From an uncultured Cytophagales bacterium (lineage in GTDB: Bacteria > Bacteroidota > Bacteroidia > Cytophagales > Thermonemataceae), in assembly GCA_937911505.1 (NCBI GenBank), contig CALEMF010000123.1, forward strand, positions 1 through 42,953: a DNA stretch of 42,953 bases, in the 5' to 3' direction. This document shows positions 16,648 to 24,991 of this stretch, one piece after another. The notes beneath the pieces were generated by a model that searched no databases, was not told where the DNA came from, and saw nothing but the letters and a program-made list of their open reading frames with translations. How positions within the stretch are numbered: the first letter of the stretch is position 1; every line of letters begins with the position of its first letter. The position numbers and the translations under genes were made by a program.

Positions 16648-18201
16648 ATGGATAATATCTATATTATAACCACGGCAGTCCTCTCGCTTATCCTTGGGAT
16701 CATGGTAGGACGATACTTACTGCTCAAGGTCAAGGCCAAAGAGTTTGAAGAGAAAGCCGCTGCTTTTCTGAAAGAAGCAAAGATAAAGGCCGAAACAGTT
16801 CGTAAAGAAAAAGAGCTACAGGCAAAAGAAAAATACTTACAACTCAAGAGCAAGTTTGAAGAAGAAGCCAACAAGAAGAAGAACATCTTGGTGACGAACG
16901 AAGCCAAGCTGAAACAGAAAGAACAGAACATCAATAAGACCATTGAGCAGGTAAAGCGAAAAGAGGCGGAGATCAACCAACTACAAGAAAAGCTCAAGAC
17001 TCAGTCAGAGGTTCTTAACAGAAAAAAAGAAGAGTCTGAAAAACTCCTGCGCTCACAGGTAAGCCAGCTAGAGAAAATCGCTAATATGACTGCCGAAGAA
17101 GCGAAGTTACAGCTTACCGAAGCCTTGAAAACAGAAGCACAAGCCCACGCCAACGCTTACATTAAGGATATTATGGAGGAAGCCAAGCTGACAGCCTCTA
17201 AAAAGTCGAAGAAACTTGTTATTGAAGCCATTCAGCGTAATGCTACCGAACATGCCATCGAAAACTGTGTCTCGGTTTTCAACATTGATACCGACGAGAT
17301 CAAAGGAAAGATTATTGGAAGAGAAGGTCGTAACATTCGTACGCTAGAAGCAGCTACGGGTGTTGAGATTATTGTAGATGATACACCTGAAGCCATTATT
17401 ATCTCTGGTTTCGATCCTGTTCGTAGAGAAATCGCCCGTTTGGCGCTACACCGCTTGGTGTCGGACGGACGGATTCACCCAGCCCGTATCGAAGAGATTG
17501 TGGCCAAGGTAAAGAAGCAAATCAACGAGGAGATTATAGACATTGGTGAGCGTACGGCGATTGATCTTGGTATTCACGGGCTACACCCCGAACTTATCAA
17601 GCTGGTAGGGCGTATGCGCTTCCGCTCTTCCTACGGACAAAACTTGCTACAACACTCCCGCGAGGTAGCCAACCTATGTGCTTTACTGGCCGCTGAGCTG
17701 GGCTTAAACGTAAAGCTTGCTAAACGTGCTGGCTTATTGCACGACATCGGCAAGGTAGTACCTGAAGAGCCTGAGTCACCTCACGCTATTTTAGGAATGG
17801 AACTCGCCAAAAAATATAAAGAACATCCTGACGTGTGTAATGCCATCGGCGCGCACCACGATGAAATCGAGATGACCTCGATGATCTCTCCTATCATACA
17901 AGCCTGCGATGCCATTTCTGGCTCGCGACCAGGCGCACGCAGAGAAGTAATGGAGTCTTACATTAAGCGCTTGAAAGCCTTGGAAGATACCGCAGTGGCT
18001 TTTGATGGTGTCTTGAAATGCTACGCCATCCAAGCAGGTAGGGAATTGCGTGTGATTGCAGATGCCGAAAACGTGTCAGACGAACGCGCCAATATGCTTT
18101 CTTTTGAAATTGCCCAGAAAATAGAAAAGGAAATGCAGTACCCAGGCCAAATCAAGGTAACGGTGATTCGGGAGATGCGAGCGGTGAATTTTGCGAAGTA
18201 G
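16648..18201 (+). CDS. rny: Ribonuclease Y
   Basis: 517 residues, full length. There is an N-terminal membrane anchor ([20 protein letters not shown]), a long coiled coil (about 28-200), a KH RNA-binding domain ([20 protein letters not shown]), and an HD hydrolase domain with LLHDIGKV and the paired His/Asp of [13 protein letters not shown]. It is a membrane-anchored endonuclease that starts mRNA decay. Closely following zapA by 69 bp, it is likely in the same transcription unit, and a hairpin terminator follows its stop codon. Confidence 0.97.
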   Translation: MDNIYIITTAVLSLILGIMVGRYLLLKVKAKEFEEKAAAFLKEAKIKAETVRKEKELQAKEKYLQLKSKFEEEANKKKNILVTNEAKLKQKEQNINKTIEQVKRKEAEINQLQEKLKTQSEVLNRKKEESEKLLRSQVSQLEKIANMTAEEAKLQLTEALKTEAQAHANAYIKDIMEEAKLTASKKSKKLVIEAIQRNATEHAIENCVSVFNIDTDEIKGKIIGREGRNIRTLEAATGVEIIVDDTPEAIIISGFDPVRREIARLALHRLVSDGRIHPARIEEIVAKVKKQINEEIIDIGERTAIDLGIHGLHPELIKLVGRMRFRSSYGQNLLQHSREVANLCALLAAELGLNVKLAKRAGLLHDIGKVVPEEPESPHAILGMELAKKYKEHPDVCNAIGAHHDEIEMTSMISPIIQACDAISGSRPGARREVMESYIKRLKALEDTAVAFDGVLKCYAIQAGRELRVIADAENVSDERANMLSFEIAQKIEKEMQYPGQIKVTVIREMRAVNFAK

Positions 18202-18259
18202 TGTGGGCAGATAGTATTGAGTAATGAGTATTAAGTATTGAGTACTGCCATTAAGAATA

Positions 18260-18290
18260 GTAAGAGGGTTGCGTATAGTAATCCTCTTAC
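18260..18290 (+). terminator. Terminator of the pheT-rny unit
   Basis: GTAAGAGG (18260-18267) and CCTCTTAC (18283-18290) form a perfect 8-bp stem around a 15-nt loop, followed by TTTTACAT. It lies 59 bp after the rny stop codon. Confidence 0.65.
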
Positions 18291-18306
18291 TTTTACATAA
18301 ACTCCT

Positions 18307-18507
18307 TTAAGCAGCTAGGTCGTCAGGCGATATATTGAATGCTTTCAACTGTTGTACAAATTCTATTATTAAGACTTCCTTGCGTTACAAGTGCTGATCG
18401 CGCATAAAAGTATCTTCTTTGTGTAAAGTAATCATCTGATTGGTTGCCTCAATTTGTTCGAGTAAGTCAAGTATAGTAGCCGCACGCTCACTGACTAAGT
18501 CTTTCAT
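18307..18507 (-). pseudogene. Small helical protein gene, internal TAA
   Basis: The frame from ATG 18507 reads MKDLVSERAATILDLLEQIE ... EDTFMRDQHL, then a TAA at 18385-18387, and continues in the same frame as RKEVLIIEFVQQLKAFNISP and DDLAA to a TAA at 18307-18309. Both halves have an amphipathic helical, protein-like composition, so this looks like a 66-codon gene with one nonsense change (a Tyr codon, for example). I do not recognise the family. The truncated 40-residue product could still be made, and no homology check was possible. Confidence 0.55.
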
Positions 18508-18621
18508 CTTATTTAGAGCATGTTTAAATTTTTCCTAACTTTCTGTTTTTAAATTCATTATAAGTGCGTAGGCTTGAAAATCCAGTGGGGAGGTGGGCTG
18601 GTTTGTGGGCGGAAGCTTTGG

Positions 18622-18832
18622 ATTTAGCTGCGCTGAGCTCCCGTTGGTCGGTTTCTTGATTTGGCTGCGCCGAGCTCCCGTTGGTCGGTTTTTGGTTCGT
18701 TTTTGGCTACGCCGAGCTCGCCAGAGGCTCGGTTCATCAAGAACCGGAACGAAGTGGAGTTCAGCGCAGCTAACCAAAGAAGGAGCTCGACGCAGTCAAC
18801 CAACGCAGGAGCTCAGCGAAGCTAAAAAATGA
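18622..18832. repeat. Inverted array of the dispersed repeat
   Basis: Three units in one orientation begin TTTAGCTGCGCTGAGCTCC (18622), TTTGGCTGCGCCGAGCTCC (18659) and TTTTGGCTACGCCGAGCTCG (18701). They are followed by three in the opposite orientation: GTTCAGCGCAGCTAACC, AGGAGCTCGACGCAGTCAACC-like, and AGGAGCTCAGCGAAGCTAAA (18813 onward). The first two units share the tail CGTTGGTCGGTTT. The two halves can pair into a long imperfect hairpin. The unit with 18691-18734 also matches window positions 22-62. Confidence 0.75.
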
Positions 18833-19034
18833 ACGAAGAGCAAATTGAAGCATAAGTGATGAAAATTTCGTGAAATGTTAATTACGTAGAATTTAATTTT
18901 TAAAAATTCTCTTAATTTTTCATTTCTAATAAACTTCTTTGAGCATTAATACCTAAACACTTGTTTAAAGCTTCTATAACTGTTTGTTACCCGCAAGCTT
19001 GAAGAATATCTTGCAAAATGAATGCCTTCGAAAA

Positions 19035-19496
19035 ATGATTAGAAAATATAACGAAAAAGATAAACCTGATCTGATTAAGTTATTGAAACTGAACACACCT
19101 AAGTTCTTTGCCCCACTTGAAGAAAAAGATTTCATTGACTACTTGAATAATCATTCGGAAAGCTATTACGTAGTTGAGGAATCGACGCAAATAATTGGTG
19201 CAGGTGGATTGAACTATGGATTTGATAAGGGAACAACAGCAAGAATCTCTTGGGATATTATTCACCCGAACAAACAAGGCCAAGGTATTGGGACTGAATT
19301 AATCAAATATAGAATCGAAGAAATCAAAAAGCATCCTCATATCAGTAAAATTGTAGTACGTACCACTCAATTAGTTTACAAGTTTTATGAAAAAATTGGA
19401 TTTCAATTAGAAAAAGTAGAAAATAACTTTTGGGCTAAGGGATTTGACTTATACGAAATGACAATACAGTTAAATCATCAGCCTGAGAATGAGTAA
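19035..19496 (+). CDS. GNAT-family N-acetyltransferase
   Basis: 153 residues from ATG 19035 (MIRKYNEKDKPDLIKLLKLN). The frame also extends to 18984 but the extra residues do not resemble a GNAT start. The fold is standard: strand IRKYNEKD, motif D/A with IGAGGLNYG, ISWDIIHPNKQGQGIGTELI carrying the acetyl-CoA pyrophosphate loop (Q-x-x-G-x-G), and motif B VYKFYEKIGFQLEKV. It transfers acetyl from acetyl-CoA to an unknown amine. Its base composition is visibly more AT-rich than the flanking housekeeping genes, and it sits directly behind a repeat array, which hints at acquisition. Confidence 0.88.
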   Translation: MIRKYNEKDKPDLIKLLKLNTPKFFAPLEEKDFIDYLNNHSESYYVVEESTQIIGAGGLNYGFDKGTTARISWDIIHPNKQGQGIGTELIKYRIEEIKKHPHISKIVVRTTQLVYKFYEKIGFQLEKVENNFWAKGFDLYEMTIQLNHQPENE

Positions 19497-19587
19497 TATA
19501 AATTTGGGAAAAGAAGCTGTTTAGGGTTTTTATTTTGAACGAAAATGAGCTTCATTAACCCTATATTCTACTTGATTATAAAGTAAA

Positions 19588-19625
19588 GTGTTACCAAAGC
19601 GCTTGGACAGCTACTTTGGTAACAC
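19588..19625. terminator. Strong hairpin between convergent GNAT and lysA
   Basis: GTGTTACCAAAG (19588-19599) and CTTTGGTAACAC (19614-19625) form a perfect 12-bp stem with a 14-nt loop between two convergent genes. On the minus strand it is followed by TTTACTTTATAAT, so it best serves lysA. It may also stop the GNAT transcript. Confidence 0.75.
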
Positions 19626-19650
19626 AGTTCTAATAAATATATCTTATATT

Positions 19651-20883
19651 TTATATATCCAATACCACTTGTCCTCTTACGATGTCTTCAAGAGTTTCTC
19701 TTTGGCGTATCAAATGTGCCTTTCCTTCGTACACCAGCACTTCGGCTGGGCGAAAGCGAGAATTGTAGTTAGAACTCATAGAAAAACCGTAAGCACCTGC
19801 ATTTTTAATGGCCAAGATGTCTCCTTCTCTTACCTCGTGTAGTTTACGATCCCAACCAAAGGTGTCGGTTTCGCAGATATAGCCTACCACACTGTACACA
19901 CGTTGTGCGCCTTCGGTATTAGAGACATTGACAATACTATGGTAAGCATCGTACATCATAGGACGCATAAGGTGATTCATGCCAGAATTCACCCCTGCAA
20001 ATACAGTAGCTGGGGTAGTCTTCACTACGTTGGTTTCTACAAAAAGATAACCTGCCTCACTTACTAAGTATTTTCCTGGCTCAAACCAAATCTCTAAGTC
20101 TCTACCGTATTCCTTACAAAATTTATTGAAGACCTTAGTGAGTTTTTTTCCTAAGTCGTTGATATTGGTGGTAATATCATTCTTCTTGTAGGCTACTTTA
20201 AAGCCACTGCCAAAGTCGATAAAGGTGAGGTCTGGAAAGTCTTTGGCAATATCGAATAGAATGTGTGCTCCTTGTAAGAACACCTCTGTGTCGAGAATAT
20301 CAGAACCCGTATGGATGTGTAAGCCGGTTACTTTGATCTTATTAGTCTCTATGACACGCTGTAAATGGCGTAGTTGCAAAATAGAAATACCAAACTTAGA
20401 GTCGATATGCCCTGTAGAAATCTTATGATTACCACCCGCCATAATGTGCGGATTTAAACGGACACAACACGGTACACGATTGCCGAACTCATGACCAAAC
20501 TGCTCCAAGATAGAGATATTGTCAATATTGATCACAACGCCTAGTTCAACTGCCTTTTTAATTTCTGCAAAGCTTACACAATTCGGTGTAAAGAGAATTT
20601 CTTCAGGCGTATACCCTGCCATTAAACCCAACTCTACTTCTTGAATAGATACTGTATCTAGACCCGTTCCAGCCTTCTTAAAAAGCTTCATCACAGATAG
20701 ATTACTTAATGCCTTGGTTGCAAACTTTATCTTCAGGTCAAGTCCCTTAAAAGCCTGTTTCAAGCTTTCTACTTGTTGGGTCATTTGGTTGGCATCGTAC
20801 ACGTACAGCGGTGTACCGAATTCCTGGCAAATCTCAAGTGCCGGAATTCCTTGAATCTGGTAACTGTGATTAACTAATTCCAT
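19651..20883 (-). CDS. lysA: Diaminopimelate decarboxylase
   Basis: 410 residues, usual length for LysA. It is a fold-III PLP decarboxylase: the PLP lysine lies in KIKFATKALSN, the barrel shows GLHIHTGSDI, FIDFGSGF and the phosphate-binding EPGKYLV, and the C-terminal beta domain has the substrate/dimer motif VGYICETDTFG and the NAGAYGFSMSSNYN stretch. It decarboxylates meso-diaminopimelate to lysine in the cytoplasm. The gene stands alone on the minus strand. About 70 bp upstream of its start, on its own strand, is a hairpin followed by TTTTTT that may attenuate it. Confidence 0.95.
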   Translation of the reverse strand: MELVNHSYQIQGIPALEICQEFGTPLYVYDANQMTQQVESLKQAFKGLDLKIKFATKALSNLSVMKLFKKAGTGLDTVSIQEVELGLMAGYTPEEILFTPNCVSFAEIKKAVELGVVINIDNISILEQFGHEFGNRVPCCVRLNPHIMAGGNHKISTGHIDSKFGISILQLRHLQRVIETNKIKVTGLHIHTGSDILDTEVFLQGAHILFDIAKDFPDLTFIDFGSGFKVAYKKNDITTNINDLGKKLTKVFNKFCKEYGRDLEIWFEPGKYLVSEAGYLFVETNVVKTTPATVFAGVNSGMNHLMRPMMYDAYHSIVNVSNTEGAQRVYSVVGYICETDTFGWDRKLHEVREGDILAIKNAGAYGFSMSSNYNSRFRPAEVLVYEGKAHLIRQRETLEDIVRGQVVLDI

Positions 20884-21284
20884 GTATTTTTATGTGATAA
20901 TAAATTTGAAGGCGTAAAAATACAGAGCAACCTTTTAAAAAGACAGTTTTTCTTCAAAAAAGTCTATTAAGCAACTAGACTTTACCGTCTTTCTTCTTTC
21001 TGTGGTCATTTCTTCTTAGAAGGATCCTATTTTTAGGCATTACTTATTGTAAAGTGTAGCGTGTGTTGACGCTACTTCTTCCGAGTAATTCCTTGTTACT
21101 CGCTGGCTATTGACGCTAATACATACGTTCAAAAATTAATTATTTACTAATCGGAAAGTTTAAATAATACACCCTAAGCAAGCATAGCATATACTTTTTC
21201 CCTATTTTAGCAGCCATTACTTGTGTAGAATGTCGCCTCTCAGACATCGCAAGTATATTTGCTATAGTAGCTTCATCTGCTCAA
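20884..21284. other. Divergent intergenic region with hairpins
   Basis: About 400 bp between leftward lysA and the rightward sensor phosphatase gene. No coding signal. It contains two adjacent perfect hairpins (21056-21075 and 21082-21102), the direct repeat TTGACGCTA (21066 and 21110) and, nearer lysA, the terminator-like hairpin described separately. It should hold both promoters. I could not assign them confidently. Confidence 0.6.
20953..20983 (-). terminator. Terminator-like hairpin in the lysA leader
   Basis: Read on the minus strand: AAAGTCTA, 9-nt loop, TAGACTTT, continuing into a run of T (TTTTTTGAAG). The stem occupies 20959-20983. It lies about 70 nt before the lysA start and points towards it, so it could end a short RNA from 20984-21284 or act as an attenuator. 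Confidence 0.5.
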
Positions 21285-23450
21285 ATGAATTATCTTATGT
21301 TACAAGCTGTCAAGTACATCATTTTTTTATCACTATTGCTACTACCTGCTTGTCAGATGATGCGTTCTGAGATCAAAGCAGAAGCGGGTACAATAGACTT
21401 GTCCTCTACTACACTTGAGGGAAGCTACGCGCTTGATGGCGAATGGGAATTCTATTGGAATACCTTGTATACGCCTGACGACTTTCAACAAACAGATCGA
21501 CCAGCACCTTTTGTAGTGAATGTGCCTTTTTCTTGGACCAACTATCAATTTAAAGAGCGAAAACTACCCGCTTACGGCTTTGGCACTTATCGACTTATCA
21601 TAAAGTTGCCTCCTGGCCAAGAAAATCTCGGTCTGTATGTTCCTAAGATTTGGAGTGCAGCCAGAGTGTGGGTCAATGGTAAGTTGATTTATGAGGCAGG
21701 AAAAGTAGGTAAAGAGGCGGCCACCTATGAAAATAAAATTATTGAGACACTGCTCGCCATTACGCCTGAGCAGGATGAGTTGGAGCTGGTGGTACAAGTG
21801 GCCAACTTCGACATCTTTATAGCAGGCATCATCCAAAGTTTCCGCATTGGTCAATACCAACCCATGCTAGAACAAAAAGAGCTCAATAGTAGCTGGCACC
21901 TGATGTGGATTGGAGTATTGATTATTATGGGGTTTTACCACATTATTCTCTATTATTTTCGTCGTAAAAACCCCTCTACGCTTTTCTTTGGTATCATTAC
22001 TTTACTCATCGCCATACGCTTTATTGTTTTTGGCGAACATTACCTTTATGAGTACCTAAAACACCATGTAGGCTGGCTCAGCTTTGCGATTCAGAGTAAA
22101 ACTTACTACATCGCTACCTTTGTTTTAATTCCGCTTGGTTTGAACTATGTAGTCTGCTTGTATCCTAAAGAGCCTATCAAAAAACTTTTCAAACTCAGTA
22201 ATAAGAAAATTATTCAGGTTTGTAGTGCTATCACGGCTATTTACTGTTTTTTCTTATTAGTGACTCCTCCTTCCCTTTTTACCCAAACCCTTCTCCTCTA
22301 CCAAGGCGTTATTGGTGTATTTTTATTGTATATGGCGTATGTGCTCGTCAGTGCTGCCCTACGCCGTCGTAATGAGTCGGGGGTACAAATGTTGGGCGTC
22401 TCTACCATGATTTTTGCGGGTATTAACGATGGTCTGCACGCACAAGGTATAGAACTAGTAGGGCAGCTTGAACTGATGCCGATTGCTTTCGGAATTTTCC
22501 TAAGTTTGCAATTCTTTATTCTTGCCAGACGCTTCTCACGCGCTTTCAATGAGGTAGAAGACCTTTCTGAAAACCTAGAACAAAAGGTAGCTGTAAGAAC
22601 CAAAGAACTCGTAGATAAAAATGAGGAAATAGAGCAGCAGAAAGAAATTTTACGCCATAATAGCGAAGCACTACAACATGCCTACAAGCAAATCACCGAC
22701 AGTGTGCGTTATGCACAGCGTATTCAAAAAGCGGTATTAGGTGCACCACAGCAACTACAAGCGCTGATAAAAGAATCCTTCGTTCTATTCCTTCCCAAAG
22801 ATATTGTAAGTGGTGATTTTTATGTTTTCAGAGAATGGCAAGGGCGTAAAATCATTATCGCGGCCGATGCGACGGGCCACGGAGTACCTGGGGCTTTTAT
22901 GACAGTATTGGGCGCTGAGTTGCTCAATGAAATCATAGAGCAGTCACCAAAAGCAGCTCCTCACGAAATACTGCATCAACTCGATGAAAAGCTCTCTCAT
23001 ATTTTGACCAATCAAGGCGAGGAAAAGAAGATCAACGATGGAATGGATATGGGCATTCTCATTTTTGATGAGACGACCCAAGAAGCGCTGTATGCGGGCG
23101 CTAAGATGTCGCTCTACTATGTACGTAACGAGACACTTACGCAAGTAGAAGCTGTAAAACTCCCCATTGGTGGTGCAGCGCAGTATAAGAAGCAAAAAAT
23201 CTTTACTACTCAGCGTATTGACTTCCAACCGGGCGACTTTATCTACTTGGCCTCAGATGGCTACCAAGACCAGTTTGGTGGAGAAGAGAAAAGAAAGTTT
23301 TTGAAAAAAAGATTCAAAGAATTGCTCTTAAAAGTACATACACTCCCAGCCAATGAACAAAAAGAATATTTGGAAACCACTTTCCGACACTGGAAGAAAG
23401 ATCATCCTCAAACAGACGATGTGATTGTAGTGGGCTTGCAGGTGGGGTAG
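21285..23450 (+). CDS. 7TM-DISM sensor with SpoIIE-type phosphatase
   Basis: 721 residues. An N-terminal signal with a possible lipobox (LLLLPAC) precedes an extracytoplasmic jellyroll-like domain (LEGSYALDGEWEFYWN, FGTYRLIIKLPPG, ARVWVNGKLIYEAGKVG; about 35-190). About seven membrane helices of the 7TM-DISM type follow (about 205-425), then a coiled coil (NLEQKVAVRTKELVDKNEEI) and a C-terminal PP2C/SpoIIE domain with VSGDFYVF, AADATGHGVPGAFMTVLG, MDMGILIFD and a closing QTDDVIVVGLQ. It should sense a ligand outside and dephosphorylate a serine/threonine-phosphorylated partner inside, as in anti-sigma-antagonist switches. The start could also be the ATG five codons in. No anti-sigma gene lies in the window. 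Confidence 0.9.
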   Translation: MNYLMLQAVKYIIFLSLLLLPACQMMRSEIKAEAGTIDLSSTTLEGSYALDGEWEFYWNTLYTPDDFQQTDRPAPFVVNVPFSWTNYQFKERKLPAYGFGTYRLIIKLPPGQENLGLYVPKIWSAARVWVNGKLIYEAGKVGKEAATYENKIIETLLAITPEQDELELVVQVANFDIFIAGIIQSFRIGQYQPMLEQKELNSSWHLMWIGVLIIMGFYHIILYYFRRKNPSTLFFGIITLLIAIRFIVFGEHYLYEYLKHHVGWLSFAIQSKTYYIATFVLIPLGLNYVVCLYPKEPIKKLFKLSNKKIIQVCSAITAIYCFFLLVTPPSLFTQTLLLYQGVIGVFLLYMAYVLVSAALRRRNESGVQMLGVSTMIFAGINDGLHAQGIELVGQLELMPIAFGIFLSLQFFILARRFSRAFNEVEDLSENLEQKVAVRTKELVDKNEEIEQQKEILRHNSEALQHAYKQITDSVRYAQRIQKAVLGAPQQLQALIKESFVLFLPKDIVSGDFYVFREWQGRKIIIAADATGHGVPGAFMTVLGAELLNEIIEQSPKAAPHEILHQLDEKLSHILTNQGEEKKINDGMDMGILIFDETTQEALYAGAKMSLYYVRNETLTQVEAVKLPIGGAAQYKKQKIFTTQRIDFQPGDFIYLASDGYQDQFGGEEKRKFLKKRFKELLLKVHTLPANEQKEYLETTFRHWKKDHPQTDDVIVVGLQVG

Positions 23451-23494
23451 TTTTTTCATAGTTTTCAACTTCGTTATAAACTATCTATTTAATT

Positions 23495-24334
23495 ATGAAA
23501 AGTCTCATTATTAACTTCACTCCTACTGGTATCATTCCTAGAAAGGAACATACGCCCTATATCCCTATTAGTCCAGAAGAAATTATAGAACAAGTGCATC
23601 AAGCATATGAGCTTGGTATTACCGTAGTACATCTGCACGCTAGAGAAGCAAATGGTGATGCCTCTTACAAGGCTACTATCTATCGACCTATTTTAGAAGG
23701 GCTAAGAAAGCACTGTCCTAAACTCGTTTTGGGCGTTTCACTAAGTGGACGTAACTTCTCAGAGTTTGAAAAGCGCTCAGAGGTACTCGCTTTACAGCCA
23801 GACATGGGCTCTCTGACACTTGGCTCTCTCAATTTCATGAAACAAGCGAGTCTCAACGCCCCTGATATGATTCAGCGACTTTTGGAAAAGATGGACGACT
23901 ATGGTGTTAATCCAGAGCTGGAATGTTTTGATATGGGTATGATTAACTATGCGAAGTACCTGATAAGTAAGCAAATGATTCATCCTCCTTACTACTTTAA
24001 CCTTTTGGTAGGCAACATCGCTACTGCACAGGCTGACTTGCTACAGATAGGTCTTATGATAAAAGAGTTACCAAACGCAAGCTATTGGGCATTAGGTGGT
24101 ATAGGCTCCTTTCAGCAAGTAGCTAACAGTATTGCTATTGCTTGTGGAGGGGGCGTTCGGATCGGTTTAGAAGATAATATATGGCAAGACGCCGAGAAGA
24201 CACAGTTAGCTAGTAATCACTCTCTTCTTGAAAGAATTCACCAGTTAGCCGCCATCGCAGAAAGACCTATTCAATCACCTGAGAGTTTTGGTAAAGCAGG
24301 TTTTTACAATAAAAAGGTTCACACAAACAACTAA
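23495..24334 (+). CDS. BKACE-family beta-keto acid cleavage enzyme (DUF849)
   Basis: 279 residues. It begins with a TIM-barrel strand SLIINFTPTGIIPRKEHTPY typical of the 3-keto-5-aminohexanoate cleavage enzyme family. The metal ligands appear as His46 and His48 (VVHLHAREANGD) and Glu226 (VRIGLEDNIW), with a further acidic ELECFDMG. Known members condense a beta-keto acid with acetyl-CoA and release acetoacetate and a new acyl-CoA. It is followed after 6 bp by a NeuD-like acyltransferase and a sugar aminotransferase, unlike the lysine-fermentation context of kce. It may therefore supply an unusual acyl-CoA for sugar acylation; this is inference. Confidence 0.9.
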   Translation: MKSLIINFTPTGIIPRKEHTPYIPISPEEIIEQVHQAYELGITVVHLHAREANGDASYKATIYRPILEGLRKHCPKLVLGVSLSGRNFSEFEKRSEVLALQPDMGSLTLGSLNFMKQASLNAPDMIQRLLEKMDDYGVNPELECFDMGMINYAKYLISKQMIHPPYYFNLLVGNIATAQADLLQIGLMIKELPNASYWALGGIGSFQQVANSIAIACGGGVRIGLEDNIWQDAEKTQLASNHSLLERIHQLAAIAERPIQSPESFGKAGFYNKKVHTNN

Positions 24335-24340
24335 CAAGCA

Positions 24341-24991
24341 ATGGAACAATCCATCGATATTTTAGGAGCAAGTGGGGCTGCGCTGAGTATGATCTTTGAG
24401 TTAATTACACAACAGCCAAACACCTCTTCTGTTCGTATTATTAAGAACGTTCTCGAACGTACAGAGATCGCTTTTGCAGTAGAAAACCTTTCTTATGACA
24501 TCTTACAAGTCTCAGACGTCAATAAACTCGCTCAAAAACTTTTCTTAGGTGTCTACAAAGAAAATACTAAAAAGATAGTCTATAACTTCTTTCAAAAAAG
24601 ATTTCAATTCGATGATGGTCAATTCATCAATCTCATTCATCCTTCGGCAGTGATTGCTTCTACGGCCGAGATAGGAAAGGGTATTCAAATAAATCCTATG
24701 AGTACGATCGCTTCTTATGCGGTAATTGAAAACTTTGTTTCCATCAACCGCCATGTGAGTGTTGGACATCACACTACCGTAGGTAGGTTTTCTACGCTTA
24801 ATCCTAACGTACACATCGCAGGTCACTGCCACATTGAGGAAGGTGTTACGATGGGTATTGGTGCTACTGTGGTAGATAGTATACAAATCGGTAAAAATAG
24901 CATTATAGGAGCAGGTGCTTTGGTTACTAAAAATATTCCAGCAGGTGTAGTAGTAATGGGGATACCCGCTAAAATAGTAAAAACACTGTGA
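24341..24991 (+). CDS. NeuD/PglD-like sugar acyltransferase
   Basis: 216 residues. The N-terminal Rossmann-like part starts DILGASGAALSMIFELITQQ, a variant of the IIGAGGHGK motif, and a left-handed beta-helix of hexapeptide repeats follows (about 100-216: HPSAVIASTAEIGKGI, NPMSTIASYAVIENFVSINR). The catalytic-histidine loop is seen in HVSVGHHTTVGRFSTLN, and the C-terminus is VVMGIPAKIVKTL. The family transfers acetyl (or other acyl) groups from CoA to an amino group of a nucleotide sugar or to sialic-acid-type sugars. Its stop overlaps the GTG start of the aminotransferase gene by 4 bp (GTGA), implying coupled translation. Confidence 0.88.
   Translation: MEQSIDILGASGAALSMIFELITQQPNTSSVRIIKNVLERTEIAFAVENLSYDILQVSDVNKLAQKLFLGVYKENTKKIVYNFFQKRFQFDDGQFINLIHPSAVIASTAEIGKGIQINPMSTIASYAVIENFVSINRHVSVGHHTTVGRFSTLNPNVHIAGHCHIEEGVTMGIGATVVDSIQIGKNSIIGAGALVTKNIPAGVVVMGIPAKIVKTL

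Larger units (their letters stand above)
18202..18983. other. Intergenic region with terminator, gene relic and repeats
   Basis: After rny comes a simple-repeat stretch (about 18214-18246, words like GAGTATTAAGTATTGAGTA). Then come the terminator hairpin (18260-18290), a broken leftward small gene (18307-18507), the inverted array of the dispersed repeat (18622-18832) and AT-rich DNA without features up to the GNAT gene. The open frames across 18535-18832 are made of repeat units and I do not regard them as genes. Confidence 0.65.

Noticed and set aside
18593..18832. 79-codon forward frame and its reverse counterpart
   Set aside because: The translation consists of the repeat units themselves; repeat DNA rather than a gene.
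20884..21284. Lysine riboswitch upstream of lysA
   Set aside because: The hairpins do not form the five-way L-box pattern and the class is not typical of Bacteroidota.
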